A DNA stretch of 37,252 bases from Chryseobacterium balustinum (GTDB lineage: Bacteria > Bacteroidota > Bacteroidia > Flavobacteriales > Weeksellaceae): assembly GCF_900168205.1 (NCBI RefSeq), contig NZ_FUZE01000030.1:1-37252 (forward strand), written 5' to 3'. This document shows, one piece after another, positions 31,115-37,252 of the stretch. The notes below the pieces were generated by a model that was not told the origin of the DNA, searched no databases, and worked only from the letters and a program-made list of their open reading frames with translations. A program made the translations under genes and the position numbers. How positions within the stretch are numbered: position 1 is the first letter of the stretch; every line of letters begins with the position of its first letter.

Positions 31115-31852
31115 ATGTCAGAATTTAACGAATTTGATCAGCAAGGCTCTGTACCTGAAAGAAATACTGGATCTATAATTTCTCATGCTTTCGAAATGTA
31201 TAAAGGGGTATTTCTTTATGCTTTGGTAGCGATGATCATTTACTTTATAGCAGATTCTATTATACAATCTATTACAGGATTAAATTTTTATTCGAATTAC
31301 AGCAGTTTCAGGAATTTTGATGAAGACAACTATAGAAGTATTTTGATAGACAGACCGGGAATGTCTCTTTATTATTCATTTTCAGGTTTATTGAGTATTC
31401 TTGTGTCACCTCTTTATGTGGGTTTAATTTACATTGCTAATAAATTTAATACAAAAGTACCGATCGAATTTTCAGATCTCTTTATTGGATATCGTCAAAA
31501 TCTAGGTAATATTTTATTGTATAGCCTGATCACCAATATTATTTTATGGGTTTCTCTTGCTATGTGTGTTATTCCTGTATTCTTTGTTTATCCGTTGTTT
31601 CTTTTAGGCTACCCTATTCTACTGTTTGAAAATGCTAATGCTATGGACGCTATTTCAAAAACCTATAATATTGCCAAAGAAAATTACAGTATATTTTTAG
31701 GAACCGCTTTTTTAGGAATGATAATTAGTGTTGCCGGAATCATTTTATGTTGTGTTGGTATAATTTTTACTTTACCATTTATCTATATCGCAATGTATTC
31801 TATTTATTGCGCATATTTAGGAAAGCCACGACAAATAACATATACTAAATGA
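31115..31852 (+). CDS. Polytopic membrane protein, unknown function
   Basis: A 245-residue protein. It starts with a polar region (MSEFNEFDQQGSVPERNTGS), then an amphipathic helix SIISHAFEMYKGVF and about five or six membrane segments (YALVAMIIYFIADSII, SGLLSILVSPLYVGLIYIA, LLYSLITNIILWVSLAMC, VFFVYPLFLLGYPILLF and AFLGMIISVAGIILCCVG). FSDLFIGYRQNL matches the preceding paralogue. The ATGA overlap (4 nt) with the AI-2E family gene implies coupled translation. A role with that transporter is inferred from position. Confidence 0.75.
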   Translation: MSEFNEFDQQGSVPERNTGSIISHAFEMYKGVFLYALVAMIIYFIADSIIQSITGLNFYSNYSSFRNFDEDNYRSILIDRPGMSLYYSFSGLLSILVSPLYVGLIYIANKFNTKVPIEFSDLFIGYRQNLGNILLYSLITNIILWVSLAMCVIPVFFVYPLFLLGYPILLFENANAMDAISKTYNIAKENYSIFLGTAFLGMIISVAGIILCCVGIIFTLPFIYIAMYSIYCAYLGKPRQITYTK

Positions 31853-32943
31853 CACCACAAAACAAAGACAAACAAATTAGCAGCACAGCAATAAAGCAGG
31901 TTTCTTTGCTTGCGATCATTTTGGTTCTAACAGGATTGGTCTGTTTTAATCTTGCGCTATTTATCCCTTCTGTTTTGGGAGCAATTACCATTTATGTGGT
32001 CTGCAGGAAATATAATTTCTATTTGCAGGAAGAACGAAAATGGAAACCTTGGGCTGCTGCTTTGGTTCTCATGTTCGCTAGTTTAATTATTATTATTCTT
32101 CCGGTATATTTTATTGCCGACCTCTTAATTGAAAAGCTTGGAAATGCACAAGCTTATATGAATAAATTTAACATCTTCGTAGACAAAATTCACAGTTTCG
32201 TTTATAAAAAAACAAGTTTTGATCTTCTGAGCAAAGAAAATATGACCAAGTTGAAAGATGTTGCCGGAAGGTACTCTACCTCAGCGTTAAGCGGAACATT
32301 TAATGTATTGACCATCATTATGTCGATGTACTTTATTCTTTACTTTATGTTTGAGAAACCAAGATTTTTCGAGAGAATTTTAGCTTCTGCTGCTCCTCTG
32401 AAAAGATCTAATGTTTCTTTGATCGGAGAGAAGATGCGTAAACTAATTATGGCAAATGCGATAGGAATTCCTGTTGTAGCGCTTGGTCAGGGCATTGTTG
32501 CCGTTATTGGTTATTTTATTTTTGGAGCGCCAAGTCCCATTTTACTTTTTGCCTTAACTGCCGTTGCTTCGATGATCCCGATCGTGGGAGCCGGAATTGT
32601 ATATGTTCCAATATGTATTTTTATGATCGCAGAAGGGCAAACAGGTCCCGGAATTGGTCTTGGAGTCTACTGTTTGGTAGTGGTAGGTTTAACCGATAAT
32701 GTCCTTCGTTTTACTTTGCTTAAAAAACTGGAAGATATTCACCCTTTAAATACCGTTTTCGGAATTATTATGGGAATGAATCTTTTTGGGTTTATGGGAT
32801 TGATCTTCGGGCCAATATTAGTGTCATTTACCTTACTTTTGATTCAGGTCTACAGAAACGAGTTCTCTGATGATGAAACTCCTGAAATACAACTTTCAGA
32901 CAGAGATCGAAATACCGAAAACGAAATTGATTTAATAGTTTAA
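31849..32943 (+). CDS. AI-2E/PerM-family transporter
   Basis: A 364-residue inner-membrane protein of the AI-2E (TqsA/YdiK/PerM) family. Segments typical of the family are YFILYFMFEKPRFFERIL, IGIPVVALGQGIVAVIGYFI, ALTAVASMIPIVGAGIVYVP and LGVYCLVVVGLTDNVLRFTL followed by HPLNTVFGIIMGMNLFGFMG. Members export small molecules or ions; substrate cannot be deduced, and the family name does not prove autoinducer transport. The C-terminal tail is polar. It overlaps the preceding gene by 4 nt and precedes the DUF3820 gene by 3 nt. Confidence 0.92.
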   Translation: MTPQNKDKQISSTAIKQVSLLAIILVLTGLVCFNLALFIPSVLGAITIYVVCRKYNFYLQEERKWKPWAAALVLMFASLIIIILPVYFIADLLIEKLGNAQAYMNKFNIFVDKIHSFVYKKTSFDLLSKENMTKLKDVAGRYSTSALSGTFNVLTIIMSMYFILYFMFEKPRFFERILASAAPLKRSNVSLIGEKMRKLIMANAIGIPVVALGQGIVAVIGYFIFGAPSPILLFALTAVASMIPIVGAGIVYVPICIFMIAEGQTGPGIGLGVYCLVVVGLTDNVLRFTLLKKLEDIHPLNTVFGIIMGMNLFGFMGLIFGPILVSFTLLLIQVYRNEFSDDETPEIQLSDRDRNTENEIDLIV

Positions 32944-32946
32944 AAA

Positions 32947-33213
32947 ATGGAACAAGGAATAAATCCTGAAATTTTACAGGAAATATGCGTGGTAAAAATG
33001 CCTTTCGGAAAATATAAAGACACTATTTTAGCTGATCTTCCGATAAGCTATCTGGAATGGTTTCAGCGCCAAGGAATGCCCCCCGGAAAACTGGGAATGC
33101 AGCTTTCTACGATTTACGAAATAAAGCTAAATGGTTTGATAGACCTGCTTACGCCTCTTCGTGGTGGAAAAGTAAGTTATGAAAAACCTAAAACTAAGAT
33201 TTATAAGTTTTAA
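32947..33213 (+). CDS. DUF3820-family protein
   Basis: An 88-residue cytosolic protein. The diagnostic block is VVKMPFGKYKDTILADLP followed by ISYLEWFQRQGMPPGKLG, a short domain found alone and attached to exonuclease domains. No activity is established. The gene begins 3 nt after the AI-2E family gene and ends just before a strong terminator, so it is the last cistron of that operon. Confidence 0.85.
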   Translation: MEQGINPEILQEICVVKMPFGKYKDTILADLPISYLEWFQRQGMPPGKLGMQLSTIYEIKLNGLIDLLTPLRGGKVSYEKPKTKIYKF

Positions 33214-33225
33214 AAAAGTTTACAA

Positions 33226-33258
33226 AGTTTCGGCGGCACCTTTGGTGCCGCCGAAACT
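33226..33258. terminator. GC-rich bidirectional terminator/palindrome
   Basis: AGTTTCGGCGGCACC at 33226-33240, loop TTT, GGTGCCGCCGAAACT at 33244-33258: a perfect 15-bp stem, strikingly GC-rich for this genome, between two convergent genes. It may belong to a dispersed palindrome family. Confidence 0.8.
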
Positions 33259-33279
33259 CTTATTTATGTAAAGATTAAA

Positions 33280-33654
33280 TTATTTAGGCTCCCACAATTC
33301 AACTTTATTACCTTCCAAATCGAGGATATGAATGAATTTCCCAAAATCATACACGGAAATTTCGTCAAGAATCGTTACTTCTTCTTTTTTTAATTCATTA
33401 ACTAAAGCGTCTAAATTTTCAACCGTATAATTAATCATAAACTCTCTTTTTGAAGGTTCAAAATACTCTGTTGTTTCTTTGGTTGGACTCCAAGTCAAAG
33501 AGCCCTTTGCATCAGAATCAGACATTTCTTTCCAGTCAAATGTTGCTCCATATTCATTGGTATCAATTCCAAGATGGGTTTTGTACCATTCTTTCATTTT
33601 GATTGGATCTTTACATTTGAAGAAAATTCCTCCAATTCCTGTTACTCTTTTCAT
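33280..33654 (-). CDS. VOC/glyoxalase-fold protein
   Basis: A 124-residue protein with the two beta-alpha-beta-beta-beta repeats of the vicinal oxygen chelate fold: GIGGIFFKCKDPIKMKEWYK-THLG in the first and FMINYTVENLDALVNELKK in the second, ending HILDLEGNKVELWEPK with the usual Glu near the end. The first strand lacks the His seen in true glyoxalase I (GIFFK rather than HxxxR), so the metal site may be incomplete and the function open. It lies 26 bp downstream of uvrB and may be cotranscribed. Confidence 0.85.
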   Translation of the reverse strand: MKRVTGIGGIFFKCKDPIKMKEWYKTHLGIDTNEYGATFDWKEMSDSDAKGSLTWSPTKETTEYFEPSKREFMINYTVENLDALVNELKKEEVTILDEISVYDFGKFIHILDLEGNKVELWEPK

Positions 33655-33680
33655 TATATCGTTTTAGTTTATTTAAATAA

Positions 33681-35672
33681 TTATCCTTTCAAAGCTACAA
33701 TTTCATCTCTCAGTTTTGCCGCTTTTATAAAGTCAAGATTTTTTGCAGCAGCTTCCATTTCTTTTTGCTTTTGACCAATCATTTTTTCGATATCTTCAGT
33801 AGCATAAGTTGCTTTTACCTCGGCAACTTTTTGGGTAATTTCCTTTTGAGTATATTTTTCGTCAGGGAAATCTTTACTTCTGCCGACAAGATTTTCTGAT
33901 ATTTTTTTATTTAATGCGGTCGGAACTTTTCCATGTTCTTCATTATAGGCAATCTGCTTCGCTCTACGATATTCAGTTTCATCAAGAGCAGCCTGCATCG
34001 ATTTGGTGATTTTATCGGCATACATTATGGCTCTCCCATTGATATTTCTCGCAGCACGGCCCACTGTCTGTATCATAGACCTTCGGCTTCTCAACATTCC
34101 TTCTTTATCGGCATCTAAAATTGCAACCAAAGAAACTTCAGGTAAATCAAGACCTTCTCTCAATAAATTGACTCCGATTAAAACATCAAAAACACCGAGA
34201 CGCAAATCCTGCATAATCTGAATACGCTCTAAAGTTTCAACATCAGAGTGAATATATCTGGTTCTGATTCCGAATTTTGTAAAATATTTAGTAAGCTCTT
34301 CCGCCATTTTTTTGGTTAAAGTAGTCACCAAAACTCTTTCATCAATTTCAGCACGCTTATTTATTTCTTCCATTAAATCATCAATCTGATTTAAGGAAGG
34401 TCTTACTTCAATAATTGGATCTAAAAGTCCTGTAGGTCGGATAATTTGCTCAATATATTCACCACCGGTTTTTTCCAGTTCATAATCTGCCGGAGTTGCC
34501 GAAACATAAATTACCTGATTTTGAATCGCTTCAAATTCTTCAAACTTTAAAGGTCTATTATCCATCGCTGCAGGAAGTCGGAAACCATATTCCACCAAAG
34601 CTTCTTTACGGCTTCTGTCGCCACCATACATCGCATGAACCTGCGGAACGGTAACGTGACTTTCATCAATCACCATTAAGAAATCCTTTGGAAAATAATC
34701 TAAAAGGCAGAAAGGTCGAGATCCCGGAAGTCTTCCATCGAGATAACGTGAATAATTTTCGATTCCTGAGCAATAACCAAGCTCTTTTATCATTTCAAGA
34801 TCTAACTCTGTTCTTTCCTGCAGTCTTTTCGATTCTAAAGGCTTTCCGATTTCTGAGAAAAAGTCTACCTGTTTCACCATATCATCCTGTATGTTTTTTA
34901 TCGCACCATTCAATGTTTCTTTTGTGGTTACGAAAAGATTAGCAGGATAAATCTGAATTTGATCAAAATTGGAAGTTACATTTCCAGAAACAGGATCAAA
35001 ACTTTGAATTTTTTCAATTTCATCACCAAAAAACTGAATTCTTATTCCGTTATCTGCATATGCAGGAAACACATCAATGACATCTCCTTTTACACGAAAC
35101 GTCCCGCGTTGAAAGTCAGCCAACGTTCTTGAATACAAGGCATTAACTAAAGAATGAAGCAATGCAGTTCGGGTTGTTTTTTCGCCAATCTCAAGAGAAA
35201 TTAATGATTTATGAAATTCAGCAGGGTTTCCAACACCATAAATACATGATACTGAGGCAACAATCAAAATATCTCTTCTTCCGGAAAGCAAACTTGCAAT
35301 TGCCGAAAGACGTAATTTTTCGACCTCTTCATTGATACTTAAATCTTTTTCTATATAAGTTCCTGAGCTTGCAATATAAGCTTCAGGTTGATAGTAATCA
35401 TAGTAACTCACGAAATACTCGACAGCATTTTCAGGGAAAAACTCTTTAAATTCCATAAAAAGCTGAGCCGCCAAAGTTTTGTTGTGCGCCAAGACCAAAG
35501 TTGGTTTCTGAACGTTATTCACAAGATTGGCAACGGTAAATGTTTTCCCGGAACCCGTTACACCAAGCAAAGTTTGATATTTTTCGCCGATTTCTATTCC
35601 GGCGGTCAATTTTTCAATTGCTTTGGGTTGATCTCCTGTGGGTTGATATTCTGATTGAAGGTTGAATTGCAT
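33681..35672 (-). CDS. uvrB: Excinuclease ABC subunit B
   Basis: DNA-damage-recognition helicase of nucleotide excision repair, acting with UvrA and UvrC. Walker A GVTGSGKT at 37-44, DEAD-like MVIDESH, the beta-hairpin region YYDYYQPEAYI, helicase motif VSATPADYE, and the C-terminal LREGLDLPEVSLVAILDAD and QTVGRAARN motifs. It ends in the UVR domain (IEKMIGQKQKEMEAAAKNLD) that binds UvrA/UvrC. The 663-residue length is normal. A -7 box lies 4 nt before the ATG. Confidence 0.97.
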   Translation of the reverse strand: MQFNLQSEYQPTGDQPKAIEKLTAGIEIGEKYQTLLGVTGSGKTFTVANLVNNVQKPTLVLAHNKTLAAQLFMEFKEFFPENAVEYFVSYYDYYQPEAYIASSGTYIEKDLSINEEVEKLRLSAIASLLSGRRDILIVASVSCIYGVGNPAEFHKSLISLEIGEKTTRTALLHSLVNALYSRTLADFQRGTFRVKGDVIDVFPAYADNGIRIQFFGDEIEKIQSFDPVSGNVTSNFDQIQIYPANLFVTTKETLNGAIKNIQDDMVKQVDFFSEIGKPLESKRLQERTELDLEMIKELGYCSGIENYSRYLDGRLPGSRPFCLLDYFPKDFLMVIDESHVTVPQVHAMYGGDRSRKEALVEYGFRLPAAMDNRPLKFEEFEAIQNQVIYVSATPADYELEKTGGEYIEQIIRPTGLLDPIIEVRPSLNQIDDLMEEINKRAEIDERVLVTTLTKKMAEELTKYFTKFGIRTRYIHSDVETLERIQIMQDLRLGVFDVLIGVNLLREGLDLPEVSLVAILDADKEGMLRSRRSMIQTVGRAARNINGRAIMYADKITKSMQAALDETEYRRAKQIAYNEEHGKVPTALNKKISENLVGRSKDFPDEKYTQKEITQKVAEVKATYATEDIEKMIGQKQKEMEAAAKNLDFIKAAKLRDEIVALKG

Positions 35673-35676
35673 AGAA

Positions 35677-35684
35677 CAAATTTA
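35677..35684 (-). promoter_or_regulatory. -7 box of uvrB, 4 nt from the ATG
   Basis: On the minus strand TAAATTTG-TTCT-ATG. Same leaderless layout as menD, pabB and meaB. Confidence 0.5.
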
Positions 35685-35749
35685 GCAAATAAAAAAATGC
35701 GAAGATGAAGAGTGAGGTCATAAAATCAGATATCAACACTAGAGATAAG

Positions 35750-36220
35750 TTATTTATTCTCCTCAATTAGTTTTCTTGTTTGATGATTAAAAATACCCTG
35801 AGCCTTATCTTGTGCTTGTGTGACAATACAATCAGCAATACTTACATAAATAATATTATTGTCATCTTCTAAATGTGCATTTTTTGTGATGTTAAAATTT
35901 GCACTATTCATTCCGGATGTTAACAAAACTGGTTTTCCTTCACGAAATAGTTGCGTGGCAATTCCTTTTAATCTTGCAATAGCAATTTTTTTAATAGTTT
36001 CATCCTCAGACTCCATAAGAAATATACAGCCCCAAATACAATAGGATTCAGGTTGATTTAGTACAGGATAAATCTTTAATTCTTCCTTTCCATGATTCAA
36101 ATAATTAAAATATCTAATTAATAATGAAAATGGAAAATTTTCATCAACTTTAGTTTCTTCCTGCGCAGATGAAAAGTGAATACCTAAAATTATGAATAAT
36201 ATTATATAAATCCTTTTCAT
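35750..36220 (-). CDS. Small secreted protein, unknown function
   Basis: A 156-residue protein with signal peptide MKRIYIILFIILGIHFSSAQ. The mature part (about 136 residues) has two Cys close together (YCIWGC) and a third in ADCIVTQAQ, and mixed alpha/beta character. I see no recognisable domain. It is transcribed toward uvrB and away from the M56/TonB_C gene's terminator, probably as a single gene. Confidence 0.65.
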   Translation of the reverse strand: MKRIYIILFIILGIHFSSAQEETKVDENFPFSLLIRYFNYLNHGKEELKIYPVLNQPESYCIWGCIFLMESEDETIKKIAIARLKGIATQLFREGKPVLLTSGMNSANFNITKNAHLEDDNNIIYVSIADCIVTQAQDKAQGIFNHQTRKLIEENK

Positions 36221-36300
36221 CTACTGATATTTTATAAAAATTAATCAAAGATAATGAAAACTCTTTTCCAACAAACATCTTTGAAAGTTTAGCAATAAAA

Positions 36301-36327
36301 AACCGCAAAGCATTAAACTTTACGGTT
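36301..36327 (-). terminator. Terminator of the TonB_C protein gene
   Basis: AACCGCAAAG at 36301-36310 and CTTTACGGTT at 36318-36327 form a 10-bp stem with one mismatch. On the minus strand it is followed by TTTTTTATT. It lies 32 nt past the stop of the gene at 36359. Confidence 0.7.
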
Positions 36328-36358
36328 GAAATTGATATCGCTTAAAGCGCTATTATAT

Positions 36359-37090
36359 TTATTGTGTTTTTTTGTAAGCAGTAAATTGCATTGCCATAGG
36401 AAGGTTATATCGATATGCTACTGGTTCTCCATCTTTTGTAGCAGGTTTCCAAGTGATGTTTTCATTGGCTTCTTTTGTAACTCTCAAAACTTCATTATTA
36501 AATTTCTCGTTCTCTCCTTCTGCTTTTAAATCTCTTATACTTCCGTTTTTATCAACAACAAACGTTATCGTTGATCTTACTAGGTCATTGCTCTCACCAA
36601 AAATGGCAGAATTAAAATTTTTAGATACTTTCTTTCTTAATTCATTGACTCCTCCTGGATATTCTGCAGGCACCAAGTCTGCAGCAACTCCTTCCACTGC
36701 TGTAGAAATATCTTGAATAGTTTTCGGATCTGGTTTCTCTGACCTCGTTTTTACTTCCGAAACCTTTGCATTGATGTTTTTTCTAGGAGAAACTGTATCT
36801 TTTTTAATGTCATTGTATCCTACTCCATTAAAACCAACCCCAATTCCTTCATTTTTTACAAATTTTTCGCTATTTGAATTTGTCGCTAGAGGAATCTTTT
36901 TCTCTTGAAAAATATTTAGACCTGAATCTTCCGATGTTTCTTTTGCATATGTTTTTTCTGCAAAAACGATTGCCAAAACAGCAAATGCTGGTACTGCAAG
37001 GTAGTTTTTCACCTTCGCAAATTTTGAATTTTTGTTATTCATCATAATAAATCTTTTTTTGGTGTTATTAAAATTAAACTGATGGATCAA
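36359..37090 (-). pseudogene. C-terminal part of an M56 (BlaR1-like) / TonB_C protein, N-terminal half missing
   Basis: The C-terminal domain (about residues 140-243: YPGGVNELRKKVSKNF, TITFVVDKNGSIRDLK, ITWKPATKDGEPVAYRY) is a TonB C-terminal domain. Before it, FNNTKKRFIMMNNKNSKFAK, a membrane helix (YLAVPAFAVLAIVFA) and KTYAKE match the segment that links the M56 peptidase domain to the TonB_C domain in Chryseobacterium proteins. Upstream in frame, IKSYQELILQEILKQQNLHL also fits M56, but a stop lies at about 37210 and no HExxH or N-terminal helices are found. The ORF's first codon at 37090 is TTG. Translation from ATG 37045 or 37042 would still give a membrane-anchored TonB_C protein, so it may remain functional. 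Confidence 0.6.
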
Positions 37091-37252
37091 ATGAAGATTC
37101 TGTTGTTTTAAAATTTCCTGCAGAATCAGCTCCTGATAACTTTTTATGTTTTTATTCTGAACTTGTTTAAACTTATTTAGAAAAAGAGTTTCCAGAAAAT
37201 TAGCAATTTAGAGTTGCAAAAAAAAAGAACTAAAATCTGGAACTCATAAGCA

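Noticed and set aside
1..37252. tRNA or rRNA genes, CRISPR arrays, complete prophage
   Set aside because: No cloverleaf-like conserved tRNA blocks, no regularly spaced repeats and no phage structural genes were seen on reading both strands; a tRNAscan and CRISPR search would be needed to be certain.

Overview
The window looks like a chromosomal segment of a Bacteroidota (Flavobacteriia) genome, most like Chryseobacterium or a close relative in the Weeksellaceae. The reasons are low GC, AT-rich leaders without Shine-Dalgarno sequences, repeated matches to the Bacteroidota -7 promoter box TAnnTTTG, and families typical of that group: DUF4836, DUF4251, an M56/TonB_C protein, Chryseobacterium-type GG-leader peptides and Bacteroidota-style small lipoproteins. 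No rRNA, tRNA, CRISPR array or complete mobile element was seen. Genus assignment is inference.

Layout. 1-840: the 3' end of an IS5-family transposase abutting a carboxypeptidase-like surface-protein gene that has lost its 5' end. 969-5635: housekeeping genes pgi, folD, queE and a lone WcaJ-type sugar transferase. 5739-7928: Mla-type lipid-transport permease and ATPase, overlapping a beta-barrel protein gene. 7962-11653: small envelope and lipoprotein genes, an M48 metalloprotease, meaB, and two tandem mini-cytochrome c lipoproteins. 11752-16207: one minus-strand run of five genes: unknown basic protein, RtcB RNA ligase, PrfH release-factor homologue, TPR protein, dipeptide epimerase. 16208-16794: a noncoding stretch with palindromes and a candidate structured small RNA that has its own promoter and terminator. 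16795-20037: DUF4836 lipoprotein plus an ABC ATPase and a MacB/FtsX-type permease. 20090-25261: YflT-like stress protein, methylmalonyl-CoA mutase large subunit, prolyl oligopeptidase. 25567-25746: a small Cys-rich GG-leader peptide gene flanked by long inverted repeats. 25830-30263: 2OG-Fe(II) oxygenase, menD, and the pabB/aminotransferase IV pair for p-aminobenzoate. 30310-33213: two paralogous membrane proteins, an AI-2E family exporter and DUF3820. 33280-37100: VOC protein, uvrB, a small secreted protein, and a truncated M56/TonB_C protein.

The most interesting region is the rtcB-prfH cluster. RtcB2 and PrfH act together in other bacteria: PrfH releases peptides from ribosomes whose 16S rRNA decoding centre has been cut, and RtcB2 reseals the cut. 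Here the pair is preceded by an unrecognised, very basic 244-residue protein and followed by a TPR gene that overlaps prfH. A structured RNA with its own promoter lies upstream on the same strand. These extra parts could form an expanded ribosome-repair operon; that is inference.

Other points worth a second look are: several genes with the -7 box only 4-5 nt before the ATG, suggesting leaderless mRNAs; a noncanonical ABC ATPase paired with DUF4836; the orphan Cys-rich GG-leader peptide; and the decayed or remodelled genes at both window edges.
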